A stretch of DNA of 64,000 nt, taken from assembly GCA_045537285.1 (NCBI GenBank), contig JAZSPC010000052.1, positions 1 through 64,000 of the forward strand. The letters run 5' to 3'. Made by a program: the position numbers and the translations under genes. A model generated the notes under the pieces. It had not been told where the DNA came from and did no database searches. It saw only the letters and a program-made list of their open reading frames with translations. The stretch is from HGM13634 sp045537285. Lineage in GTDB: Bacteria > Bacillota > Clostridia > TANB77 > CAG-508. Positions 43,280 to 51,676 of the stretch are shown piece by piece. How positions within the stretch are numbered: position 1 is the stretch's first letter; every line of letters begins with the position of its first letter.

Positions 43280-43308
43280 TTGACAAATGCTATTATTGGC
43301 TATAAAAT
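43280..43308 (+). promoter_or_regulatory. Promoter of the bactofilin-like membrane gene
   Basis: TTGACA, 17 bases, TAAAAT, 33 bases before the start. Confidence 0.7.
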
Positions 43309-43341
43309 AAGTGCACAAATATTTTATTTAGGAGGATTAAA

Positions 43342-44619
43342 ATGCTTAAAAGATTTTCAAAATTTTTATTAATTATGTTAGTTATGTTTGTAGTTTCGTC
43401 ATCTTGTTTTACATGTTTCGCAGATGAAACACATGACCACGAACATACAAATACAACAAGTACAACAGAAACTGATACTAATAATGAAACAACTTCTACG
43501 GAAGAAGAAATGCATGAAGGAGATTTATATATTTTTGATAATAATATTGTTATGGATAAATATGTAGATGGAAATGTATTTCTATTTGGTAATGATATTG
43601 AAATTACCGGTAGAGTAAATGGAAACTTATTTGTTTTTGGAAACAATGTAAAATTTGATAAATCTGTTGTAAGATATTCTATTTTTGTATGTGCAAATTC
43701 AGTATATTACAATGGTGGATGTGGTACAGATTATGATTACGGAAATTTATATGTTACAGCTTCAAAATTCGAAGGTACATATAGCTCTTTTGTAACTGGT
43801 GATCTTAAATGTGTTGCCTCAACTATTATACTTAAATCAGCTATTTATAGAGATGTTGATTTAATATGTAGTAATGTTAACTTTGGTGAAGGAGAAGACA
43901 TTCCTATTATATGTGGCAATTTAAATTATACTGCTAATAACGAATTAATTATTCCAGAAAATGTAATGGCCGGAGAAGGCAATATTACATACACTGCTAC
44001 TTATGATTTCACTAATGTAGAATCAATATTTGATACTCTTATAGGATTTGGAACTTGCATACTTACAGCCTTAGCACTATATATAATACTAAACAAACTT
44101 GCACCAAAATTTGTAGAAAAAGTAAATAATAATAAATTTTCTGTACTTTCATTGCTTAAAGCTTTTGGAATCGGTTTAGCTACAATATCTATTGTTTCAA
44201 TATTTATTGTGCTTTTAGCAGGTACTATGGTTGGTGTTTCATTAGCAGTTATATTAGCATTGTTATTTGCTATACTATGTATAATTGCAACACCTATATT
44301 AACAATTAAAATTACAAATACTTTAAAACCAGTATTAAAAATAGAGAAAACTTCTATATTCTATCTTGTTATTGTATTAGTAAGCATAATTTTACATGGA
44401 ATTACTTTAATACCTTTTGTTGGTGGATTGTTAGGTTTAATAATAAATATTACCGCAATTGGATTAATAGTAACTGCATACCTACCACATAAAGAACTTT
44501 CTGATGAAAAAAAATTAGCCTTAGAAGAAGCAAAAAAACAAGCTAAGGAAAATAAAGAAAAAAGAAAACAAGAAAAACTTGAAGCAAAAGCAAATAAAAA
44601 AGAACAAAAACATTTATAA
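43342..44619 (+). CDS. Bactofilin-like repeat plus multi-pass membrane protein
   Basis: A 425-residue envelope protein. A signal peptide (about residues 1-28) and a low-complexity His/Thr/Glu linker precede a right-handed beta-helix-like region of repeated GNVFLFGNDIEITGRVNGNL-type turns (about 60-220). This resembles polymer-forming bactofilins but faces outside the membrane. The C-terminal half has four or five transmembrane helices (about 235-395) and a Lys/Glu-rich cytoplasmic tail. This combination is known in Firmicute hypothetical proteins; function unknown. It has its own promoter and terminator. Confidence 0.8.
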   Translation: MLKRFSKFLLIMLVMFVVSSSCFTCFADETHDHEHTNTTSTTETDTNNETTSTEEEMHEGDLYIFDNNIVMDKYVDGNVFLFGNDIEITGRVNGNLFVFGNNVKFDKSVVRYSIFVCANSVYYNGGCGTDYDYGNLYVTASKFEGTYSSFVTGDLKCVASTIILKSAIYRDVDLICSNVNFGEGEDIPIICGNLNYTANNELIIPENVMAGEGNITYTATYDFTNVESIFDTLIGFGTCILTALALYIILNKLAPKFVEKVNNNKFSVLSLLKAFGIGLATISIVSIFIVLLAGTMVGVSLAVILALLFAILCIIATPILTIKITNTLKPVLKIEKTSIFYLVIVLVSIILHGITLIPFVGGLLGLIINITAIGLIVTAYLPHKELSDEKKLALEEAKKQAKENKEKRKQEKLEAKANKKEQKHL

Positions 44620-44622
44620 TAT

Positions 44623-44657
44623 AAAAATAGGAAGAATTTAAATTTCTTCCTATTTTT
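44623..44657. terminator. Bidirectional terminator
   Basis: AAAAATAGGAAGAA pairs with TTCTTCCTATTTTT around a seven-base loop between convergent genes. Confidence 0.85.
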
Positions 44658-44662
44658 ATTAT

Positions 44663-45601
44663 TTATTCTAATAATTTTAATTTTATTTTTTCAGCTTTAT
44701 ATTTATTTGTATTTTCATCAAGTACAAATTCTGTTAATGTTTCCACTAAACTTTCCTCATTTTGTTTTAAATCTGTTGTATAGTATAATTTTAATTCTGG
44801 TATTTCTAATTTCTTAGTAACCATTTCTTTGAATGTTTCTGCCATGTGTTTATCATCTTCACATACTAATATTAATTGTGGCATACTTCCAAAACCAGAA
44901 TCTCCTGGCACAAAATTTTTGTAGAAATCTTGGTATAGCTTCATTTTATCAGATAATTTCTTTTGCCATTCTTCTTCTCTTCTTATAGTTTCAAATAAGA
45001 AAGTTATTGATTTACTTGCTTTTGTTAATTTTACACTTCCACCTGTTGGCTTAAATATTTTTCCTAAACTTTTTGCATTTAATGATGGTTTTGCTGTATA
45101 TCCATCAAACGCTTTTACTTTTCTTAAATATGCAATAATTATTTGATTTCCAGCTAATCTTTTCTTAATCATTCCTATTGGTTTTGTGTTATCTGTTTGT
45201 TGCCATTTACATTCTTGTTCTCTTGATGTTAATAAATATTTTCCCATTTTTTCTAAGCAATAAACTTTAAATATTCCTTTTCCCTCTTCTGATGAAAAAT
45301 AATATCTTGTTAATATTTTAGATTTAACCATTTGATCTAATTTATTATTTAATTTGTCTTGTGATTTGTAATCTATACCTTTGTGCTCTAATAACTGACA
45401 TAACTGTCTTGATGTTACAAATTCTAATTCATTTACTATATTTAATATTTCAAAATGAATATCTGTAATATGCCCAATATTAATTTTGTTAATTATTTGG
45501 TTCATAGATACATATCCATCTTTCCCATCAAATACTTTTATTTCACCTTTTCGCACCGCAAATGGTGATTCGGTTGCTTCAATTTGGTTATCTTCTACCA
45601 T
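44663..45601 (-). CDS. Winged-helix protein, replication-relaxation-like
   Basis: A 312-residue cytoplasmic protein. Residues 45-125 look like a winged helix-turn-helix (DIHFEILNIVNELEFVTSRQLCQLLEHKG; KSKILTRYYF). The C-terminal half has an alpha/beta part with FKPTGGSVKLTKASKSITFLFET and PQLILVCEDDKHMAETFKEM, reminiscent of the replication-relaxation (Replic_Relax) family. That assignment is tentative. Such proteins are often found on mobile elements, but nothing else mobile is seen here. A 7-bp inverted repeat directly upstream of the start may be its own operator. Confidence 0.6.
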   Translation of the reverse strand: MVEDNQIEATESPFAVRKGEIKVFDGKDGYVSMNQIINKINIGHITDIHFEILNIVNELEFVTSRQLCQLLEHKGIDYKSQDKLNNKLDQMVKSKILTRYYFSSEEGKGIFKVYCLEKMGKYLLTSREQECKWQQTDNTKPIGMIKKRLAGNQIIIAYLRKVKAFDGYTAKPSLNAKSLGKIFKPTGGSVKLTKASKSITFLFETIRREEEWQKKLSDKMKLYQDFYKNFVPGDSGFGSMPQLILVCEDDKHMAETFKEMVTKKLEIPELKLYYTTDLKQNEESLVETLTEFVLDENTNKYKAEKIKLKLLE

Positions 45602-45616
45602 AAATACCTCCTACAA

Positions 45617-45635
45617 AAACAGTAAATAACTGTTT
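45617..45635. promoter_or_regulatory. Candidate operator upstream of the winged-helix gene
   Basis: A perfect 7-bp inverted repeat, AAACAGT-AAATA-ACTGTTT, lies 16 bases upstream of the start codon. Its size and symmetry fit a dimeric winged-helix binding site. It could also form an RNA hairpin near the ribosome binding site. Confidence 0.4.
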
Positions 45636-45677
45636 CTTTAATATATTTTAAATTTTATCACAAACATTTTTGTTTGT

Positions 45678-46397
45678 CTATTTATTATTTAATAAATATT
45701 TTATTTCTTTTTCGTTTAAGTATCTCCATGTACCTAACTTTAAATCTTTTACTTCAATGTTGCCAATTTTGCTTCTGTGTAACGCTTGTACTTTTCTTCC
45801 AACTGCTTCACACATCTTTCTTACTTGTCTGTTTTTCCCTTCATGTATTGTTATTTCTAGTCTTGAAATATCTTTTTCTATATCAGTTTTTAATATTCTA
45901 ACTTTTGCTGGTTTTGTAACATAATCTTCTATTTCTACACCTTTTTCTAATTGTTCTACTTCTTCGTTCGTTACGATACCTTTTACAGTTACTGTATATG
46001 TTTTATTTGTTTCATGTTTTGGATGTGTAATTTTATATACAAAATCACCATCATTCGATAAAAGTAGAGCACCTGATGTATACATATCAAGTCTTCCTAC
46101 TGGAACAATTCTTTGTTTTACTTTTACTAAATCCAAAACCGAATCTCTTGAAAATTGGTCTTTTGATGTTGTTACATATCCTATTGGTTTGTTTAATAAA
46201 ATATATACTAATTCTTCTTTTTTATCTATCTTTTTATTATCAAAAAGAACTATATCCTCTTCTGGATTTACTTTTGTTCCAAGTATAGCTACTTCGTTAT
46301 TTACTTTTACTCTACCTTGTTCAATGTATTCTTCACATTTTCTTCTTGAAGCAATTCCTGCTTCTGCAAGATATTTTTGTAACCTGATTTCTTCCAT
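45678..46397 (-). CDS. rluB: RsuA/RluB-family pseudouridine synthase
   Basis: A 239-residue enzyme with an N-terminal S4 RNA-binding domain (IRLQKYLAEAGIASRRKCEEYI) and a catalytic domain with the Asp in VGRLDMYTSGALLLSNDGDF. It probably modifies 23S rRNA (RluB-type, near 2605), but RsuA or RluE specificity cannot be excluded from sequence. Its ATG directly follows the stop of the upstream rluD-like gene, whose end carries the GAGGAAG ribosome binding site, so the two are translationally coupled. Confidence 0.9.
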   Translation of the reverse strand: MEEIRLQKYLAEAGIASRRKCEEYIEQGRVKVNNEVAILGTKVNPEEDIVLFDNKKIDKKEELVYILLNKPIGYVTTSKDQFSRDSVLDLVKVKQRIVPVGRLDMYTSGALLLSNDGDFVYKITHPKHETNKTYTVTVKGIVTNEEVEQLEKGVEIEDYVTKPAKVRILKTDIEKDISRLEITIHEGKNRQVRKMCEAVGRKVQALHRSKIGNIEVKDLKLGTWRYLNEKEIKYLLNNK

Positions 46398-47306
46398 TTA
46401 TTCTTCCTCTAATTTATTTAAAACTTTTTCAAAATACTCCGGTATTGGTGCTTCTAGTTTTAAAACTTTACCTGTTGTTGGGTGCTTAAATTCTAACGAT
46501 TTAGCATGTAACATTTGTCCCTCAACTCCAAATGGATTTCTTCCATTTGAGTATACACTATCTCCTACAATTGGATATCCAATTTCAGCTAAATGTACTC
46601 TAATTTGATGTGTTCTACCAGTGTCTATCTTTATATCTAAATATGTATAACCGTTATATCTTCTTATTACATCAAAATGTGTTACTGCATTTTTACCATC
46701 TTTTCTAACTGCCATTTTTTTTCTGTCTTTATCACTTCTACCAATTGGCATATTTATTGTAGCAGTATTTTCTTTTATTACACCTCTTGCTAATGCAACA
46801 TACTTTTTAGTTATTTCTCTATTTTTTATTTGCTCACTTAGATTAATATGTGCTTTATCATTTTTAGCAATTATTAACAATCCAGAAGTATCTTTATCAA
46901 TTCTATGTACTATTCCAGGTCTAATCTCTCCGCCTATTCCAGACAAAGAATCTTTGCAAATATTCATTATTGCATTAACTAATGTTCCATCTGGATTACC
47001 ATTTGCAGGATGTACGACCATTCCCTTTGGTTTATTTACAACTATAATATCTGTATCTTCATAAATAACATTAATTGGAATATCTTGTGCTTTTAGTTCT
47101 ATTTCCTTTGCAATAACTTCTTGGACTTCAATTTTATCATTTAGTTTTGTTTTATATGATGCTTTCTCTTGTTTACCGTTTACTAGAATATTACCATCAT
47201 CTAACATTTTTTGTATCATACTTCTTGATAAATCTGGATTTAGTATAGTTATTACTTTATCTAATCTTATATTTTGTGTATCAAGGTCTATTATATATTC
47301 CTTCAA
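46398..47306 (-). CDS. rluD: RluA/RluD-family pseudouridine synthase
   Basis: A 302-residue protein with an S4 domain and the RluA-family catalytic motif GIVHRIDKDTSGLLIIAKND. The C-terminal GRTHQIRVHLAEIGYPIVGDSVYS is also typical. The nearest specificity is 23S rRNA U1911/1915/1917 (RluD) but this is inferred. The start is a TTG, with AAAGGAGAGAAAA immediately upstream and no ATG in range. It is 12 bases after the membrane-protein gene at 47318..48973. Confidence 0.9.
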   Translation of the reverse strand: MKEYIIDLDTQNIRLDKVITILNPDLSRSMIQKMLDDGNILVNGKQEKASYKTKLNDKIEVQEVIAKEIELKAQDIPINVIYEDTDIIVVNKPKGMVVHPANGNPDGTLVNAIMNICKDSLSGIGGEIRPGIVHRIDKDTSGLLIIAKNDKAHINLSEQIKNREITKKYVALARGVIKENTATINMPIGRSDKDRKKMAVRKDGKNAVTHFDVIRRYNGYTYLDIKIDTGRTHQIRVHLAEIGYPIVGDSVYSNGRNPFGVEGQMLHAKSLEFKHPTTGKVLKLEAPIPEYFEKVLNKLEEE

Positions 47307-47317
47307 TTTTCTCTCCT

Positions 47318-48973
47318 TTAATTTGCATTTAATCTTTCATAAATTATGAATTTTTCATCTTTATATAGTTCGTTATAGTCTGTATCTAGTCTTAGAACTT
47401 TATCTAATGTTGAATTTCTATAAATTAATAAATGTGTTATTCCATAGTGTTCAAATTTTTCTTCATAATCATTAGATGCATTTGATAGGTTTATAAAGTC
47501 TCTAAAAATATCATCTTCCCAACCATTAAATGCTGGATCATATACATCTGCTCTTGAATCAATAAATACTGGAATATCTTTAAATAATATATAACTTCCA
47601 AAATTATATTCATTAAATAATTTCATATTTTCTATATCCAAATTTTCTTGTATATATTCTACCGCTTCTATCGGATAAGCTTTATCACTTACAATCTCTA
47701 CATCTTTTAACTTGTTTAAAGCAAATATCATATATGCTACAAATACTGTATAAATAATTATTTTAGCTAGAATTGAAGTTAAATATTTAAGTATCTCTTT
47801 TACTCCATTACTGTCATACTTTTCTATCATCTGACAAACCATTTTATTAATAACCACTATTCCAACAAAGAACATCATTGATTGCTGTCTTCTAGACATT
47901 ATGGTTAAAAACATTAGTCCACCTAATAGAAATAAGTCACTTAATCTAACTTTAACTTTTGTAAAACTTATTAGACCTACTGAGATAATAATAAATCCAA
48001 AAACATATATAGAACTATATAATACTATTGGTAAATGTTCTGATATATTTTGTGTTGTAGTACCTTGCATAGTATTTATTAAATATGTATATGGTGTATC
48101 TCCAATTGGAGTTAACAATCCCATAGCTAATGCTATAACCATTATTCCAATTAAATGTATAACATTTTTATTATCTTGTACAATTATTTTATACGGTTCT
48201 TTTTTAACCTTCTCTGTTTCATTTTGTACTAATATTGCTTCATTTTTTTCTATTCTAGATTTTATTAATGCTAGTTCTTTTTCTTGTTTTTCATTTAACT
48301 TTTCTTTCTTTTCAAGCATTTTTAAATTTGCTTTATCTAACTTTAAACATACCTTTGTTATTATATCTTTTCCAATAAATGTGCTTATAGCATATTCGGC
48401 TATGTATGGCATGTATAATATAAAATAGAATGGAAATACTGCTGCATGTATATTAGCAATTGCAACTGGTATTAATAATAATCCCACTACAAACCTTTTC
48501 TTATTTGTTTCTAAAAATCCTTCTATATAATATATTTCTAAAACAAATAAGATAAATGTAATAAGCTGTGCTCTTGCAGTAAAAAACGCTTTTCCAACAT
48601 ACATCATTAATATTGTTGTAAAAAATGGTATAACTGTATTTTTAGTTAACTTTGCATTAGTTAAATACATTATAATTCCTAATACCGCCGTAAGTACGAT
48701 TGTTGATATATATAACCCATTAAATCCACCAACCATATATACCAAATACATAATAATATCATATAACCAGTGTGGATATGTATATGGTAAGCCTTCATGC
48801 CATGCAAAATGCTCTTGCATATCTATCCCATTTTCTAATATTAATTCTCCTAATTTAATTGTGTAAAACGTATCGTTTTGTAAATCCTTTGGTACTATGG
48901 CAATTGAAAATAAACAAATGCATATAATTGCCATAATTATAAATTTGATATTTAGTACTTTTTCTTCTTTCAT
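47318..48973 (-). CDS. Multi-pass membrane protein, GT-C glycosyltransferase-like
   Basis: A 551-residue protein with about 11 transmembrane helices. After the first helix an extracellular acidic loop reads DTFYTIKLGELILENGIDMQEHFAWHEG, the type of Asp-containing loop that is catalytic in GT-C enzymes. A cytoplasmic stretch at about residues 205-265 is highly charged and coiled-coil-like (KADLKMLEKKEKLNEKQEKEL-type). The C-terminal soluble part (FIDSRADVYDPAFNGWEDDIF) resembles the extracellular domain of bacterial mannosyltransferase-like proteins. Substrate unknown. It shares a transcript with rluD and rluB. Confidence 0.7.
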   Translation of the reverse strand: MKEEKVLNIKFIIMAIICICLFSIAIVPKDLQNDTFYTIKLGELILENGIDMQEHFAWHEGLPYTYPHWLYDIIMYLVYMVGGFNGLYISTIVLTAVLGIIMYLTNAKLTKNTVIPFFTTILMMYVGKAFFTARAQLITFILFVLEIYYIEGFLETNKKRFVVGLLLIPVAIANIHAAVFPFYFILYMPYIAEYAISTFIGKDIITKVCLKLDKANLKMLEKKEKLNEKQEKELALIKSRIEKNEAILVQNETEKVKKEPYKIIVQDNKNVIHLIGIMVIALAMGLLTPIGDTPYTYLINTMQGTTTQNISEHLPIVLYSSIYVFGFIIISVGLISFTKVKVRLSDLFLLGGLMFLTIMSRRQQSMMFFVGIVVINKMVCQMIEKYDSNGVKEILKYLTSILAKIIIYTVFVAYMIFALNKLKDVEIVSDKAYPIEAVEYIQENLDIENMKLFNEYNFGSYILFKDIPVFIDSRADVYDPAFNGWEDDIFRDFINLSNASNDYEEKFEHYGITHLLIYRNSTLDKVLRLDTDYNELYKDEKFIIYERLNAN

Positions 48974-49034
48974 TTTAGTTCTCCTATATTTATTATTTTA
49001 CTTGTATATTCTATAATAAAAAGTTGCTATTGTA

Positions 49035-49070
49035 AAGAAAAAACTAGCCAAATTTGACTAGTTTTTCTTT
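49035..49070 (-). terminator. Terminator of pgi
   Basis: AAAGAAAAACTAG pairs with CTAGTTTTTTCTTT around a short loop; T-rich on the minus strand. Confidence 0.7.
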
Positions 49071-49082
49071 ATATATATAATT

Positions 49083-50390
49083 TTATTTGTTCTCATACCC
49101 TGGTTTTCCTAAAAGTTTAAACATATTAGTTTTATACTTTTCAACACCCGGTTGATTAAATGGATTTACTCCTAATATTTTTCCAGACATTGCACAAGCA
49201 AGTTCGAAGAAATATATTAATTCTCCTACTCCTTCTTCATTTAAATTTTCAACATTTATCACTATGTTTGGAACATCTCCATCAACATGTGCTTGAATTG
49301 TTCCTTCCATTGCTTTTTTATTAATATAGTCTAATGTTTTGTCTGTTAAATAATTTAATCCATCTAAATTATCTTCATCTGGTTTTATATTAATATCTTG
49401 GTCTGTATTTACTATATTTAATACTGTTTCAAATAAATTCCTTCTTCCTTCTTGAATATATTGCCCCATAGAATGAAGGTCTGTTGATAAATCTACCCCT
49501 GCTGGGAATATTCCTTTTAAGTCTTTTCCTTCACTTTCTCCATATAGTTGCTTCCACCACTCTGTTAAGAAATGAAGTTTTGGCTCATAATTAGCTAATA
49601 TTTCAATATATTTTTCATTTGAATACAAAATATTTCTTGCAACTGCATATTGGTAACATTCATTATACTTTACATTACTATCCGAATATTTTTCTTTTGC
49701 AAATCTCGCACCAGACATTAATTTATCAATATTAATTCCAGCTACTGCTATTGGTAATAACCCAACTGCTGTTAAAACAGAATATCTTCCACCAACATTA
49801 TCTGGAATAACAAAAGTTTCATATTCTTCTTCTGTTGATAAAGTTTTTAATGCTCCTTTTACTTTATCTGTTGTAACATATATCCTTTTTCTTGCTTCTT
49901 CTATTCCATATTTATTTTCTAAAATTTCTCTAAATACTCTAAATGCAATAGCCGGTTCCGTAGTTGTTCCAGATTTCGATATTACATTTACAGAAAAATC
50001 TTTATCACCTATTAAATCTATTAAATCTAATATATATCTTGGGCTCATATTATTTCCTGCAAATAATACTCTTGGTGTTTTTCTTTTTTCTAGGTTATAG
50101 AAAGAATGTGTTAAACTTTCTATAACAGCTCTTGCTCCTAAGTATGAACCACCAATTCCAATTACAACTAATATCTCAGAATGCTTTTGAATATTTTTTG
50201 CTGCTCTTTTTATTCTTTCAAACTCTTCTTTATCATAATTTGTAGGTAAATCTATCCACCCTAAAAATTCTTTTTCATCATTTTTATTTGCTTGAAGCTC
50301 CTCATGGATTTGTTTTACTTGTTCACCATAATTTAATATTTCGTTTATAGCTATTCCTGTGTTTGACAAATCAATTTTAATATTTGACAT
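49083..50390 (-). CDS. pgi: Glucose-6-phosphate isomerase
   Basis: Pgi (435 residues) interconverts glucose-6-phosphate and fructose-6-phosphate in glycolysis. The SIS-domain motifs GIGGSYLGARAVIE, VISKSGTTTEPAIAFR and GGRYSVLTAVGLLPIA are present, as are the catalytic His/Glu/Lys region (NPFNQPGVEKYKTNMF). It is the short bacterial form. The start follows GAGGTATAAAT. It lies 27 bases downstream of the pentapeptide-repeat gene. Confidence 0.97.
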   Translation of the reverse strand: MSNIKIDLSNTGIAINEILNYGEQVKQIHEELQANKNDEKEFLGWIDLPTNYDKEEFERIKRAAKNIQKHSEILVVIGIGGSYLGARAVIESLTHSFYNLEKRKTPRVLFAGNNMSPRYILDLIDLIGDKDFSVNVISKSGTTTEPAIAFRVFREILENKYGIEEARKRIYVTTDKVKGALKTLSTEEEYETFVIPDNVGGRYSVLTAVGLLPIAVAGINIDKLMSGARFAKEKYSDSNVKYNECYQYAVARNILYSNEKYIEILANYEPKLHFLTEWWKQLYGESEGKDLKGIFPAGVDLSTDLHSMGQYIQEGRRNLFETVLNIVNTDQDINIKPDEDNLDGLNYLTDKTLDYINKKAMEGTIQAHVDGDVPNIVINVENLNEEGVGELIYFFELACAMSGKILGVNPFNQPGVEKYKTNMFKLLGKPGYENK

Positions 50391-50416
50391 ATTTATACCT
50401 CACTTCTTTATATTAT

Positions 50417-51190
50417 TTATTTTTCTTCTTTTCCGTAAAGTTTTTCCGCTAACCTTTGCTCTTCTTCTCTTAATTTTTCAAAATATTCTGTATAACACCC
50501 TATTTTTCTTATTTTCTCTTCTCTTTTACTTTTAGAATTTTCTTTTTCATATGTTAATTGTTCTTTTTCTCTTTGAGCAGCTTTTAACGCTTTTACTCTC
50601 TCTTCTTTTTTATCACTAAAATCAAAAATCGACTCATACTTTCCGTTTTTATCAAATCCATCTACTGTATATCCATAAGCATTATACCCTTGCCTATCAT
50701 AGTCATTTTTATCAAAACCTCTTATATCATATCCACTTATATCATACCCTTCTGAATTATATCCATACTTATCAAATCCATCTGGTCCATATCGGCTCAT
50801 AGTTTCTCTATGAATTCCTTTTTTATTAAAACCTTTTCTATCAAAACCTTCTGCATCATATCCTTTTGAATCAAAACCTTCTGCATCATAGTAGTTTTCA
50901 TCAAACGTATTGGGCGTTTGTTGTAAATTTTGAGATTCCATTTCACTTATCACTTTTTCTTTTGCTTGCTTTATCTGTTCTTTCCAATTTTCTTCTTGCT
51001 CTAATAATTTCCTTAATTCTTCTATTTTTTTATCATATTCAATTCTTGCTTGATCAATTTGAATTTCTAATTTTTCAATTCTTATATTAGCTCCTCTAAT
51101 AGCTTCTTGATACATCTTTAGTTTTTCATTGTTATTTTCAATACTGGCAATTTGTTCTAATAATTCTTCCACATAATCAATTTCTTGCAT
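50417..51190 (-). CDS. Coiled-coil protein with G-[YF]-[DN]-x-x pentapeptide repeats
   Basis: A 257-residue cytoplasmic protein of three parts. Residues 5-90 are heptad-rich coiled coil (EKLEIQIDQARIEYDKKIEEL). Residues 100-183 hold about 15 tandem five-residue units such as GFDSK-GYDAE-GFDRK and GYNSE-GYDIS-GYDIR. Residues 195-257 are again charged helix (REKEQLTYEKENSKSKREEK). The repeats are not the classical A(D/N)LxX pentapeptides and I know no function for them. The start follows AAAAGGAG. It lies between the 116-residue coiled-coil gene and pgi on one strand. Confidence 0.75.
   Translation of the reverse strand: MQEIDYVEELLEQIASIENNNEKLKMYQEAIRGANIRIEKLEIQIDQARIEYDKKIEELRKLLEQEENWKEQIKQAKEKVISEMESQNLQQTPNTFDENYYDAEGFDSKGYDAEGFDRKGFNKKGIHRETMSRYGPDGFDKYGYNSEGYDISGYDIRGFDKNDYDRQGYNAYGYTVDGFDKNGKYESIFDFSDKKEERVKALKAAQREKEQLTYEKENSKSKREEKIRKIGCYTEYFEKLREEEQRLAEKLYGKEEK
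50642..50893 (-). repeat. Array of 15-bp coding repeats (GYDxx pentapeptides)
   Basis: About 15 units of 15 bases, each encoding G-[YF]-[DN]-x-x, interrupted once by a nine-residue non-repeat (IHRETMSR region). The units are degenerate, so the array is old or selected. Confidence 0.8.
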
Positions 51191-51203
51191 ATGGTATCTC
51201 CTT

Positions 51204-51554
51204 TTAATTTTTCAATAATCTTTCTTTATAAAATCTTATCTTATTTTCTTTTTCTTTTATCTGACTTTCATATAATTTTATAATTTCGTCTAATTGATCA
51301 TCTGTCAGATCGGATATTTCCATCTGCTTTTCATTTATCTTTCTTTGTAACGCTAATATTACATCTTTACTTTCAACTTTTATTTCTTCTCTAAAATCAT
51401 TCTTTTCAATCTCTGCCAAATTATTTTTTTCTTGGTCTATTACTTCATGTATAGATTCTTCTATAATTTCACTAATACCTAATATGTTTTTTAACCATTT
51501 TTTAATTCTAGTAAATATTTTTTCTTTTCTTATCTGCGGTAAATTACTATTCAT
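51204..51554 (-). CDS. Small coiled-coil protein, unknown function
   Basis: A 116-residue charged, mostly helical protein. The N-terminal part (IRKEKIFTRIKKWLKNILGI) is a basic amphipathic helix that could touch the membrane. The rest (EIVIDQEKNNL; LALQRKINEKQMEISDLTDDQLDEIIKLYESQIKEKENKI) is coiled-coil-like. It is 13 bases before the repeat protein, so the two probably act together. The start follows AGAAGGAAAACAA. Confidence 0.65.
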   Translation of the reverse strand: MNSNLPQIRKEKIFTRIKKWLKNILGISEIIEESIHEVIDQEKNNLAEIEKNDFREEIKVESKDVILALQRKINEKQMEISDLTDDQLDEIIKLYESQIKEKENKIRFYKERLLKN

Positions 51555-51646
51555 TTGTTTTCCTTCTCTCTTTTGCTTAATAATTATTTTTAAGTATTAT
51601 TATATATAGATATTTTATAATTATTTATTATTTGTGTCAAGAAAAA

Positions 51647-51676
51647 AGACTTAAAAGGTATGAACCTTTTAAGTCT
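51647..51676 (-). terminator. Terminator of rnr
   Basis: AGACTTAAAAGGT pairs with ACCTTTTAAGTCT around a four-base loop, with TTTTTTC following on the minus strand. It overlaps the rnr stop. Confidence 0.85.

Noticed and set aside
50642..50893. CRISPR-like array
   Set aside because: The 15-bp periodicity is coding, without spacers, and belongs to one long open frame. No CRISPR array or cas gene was found anywhere in the window.
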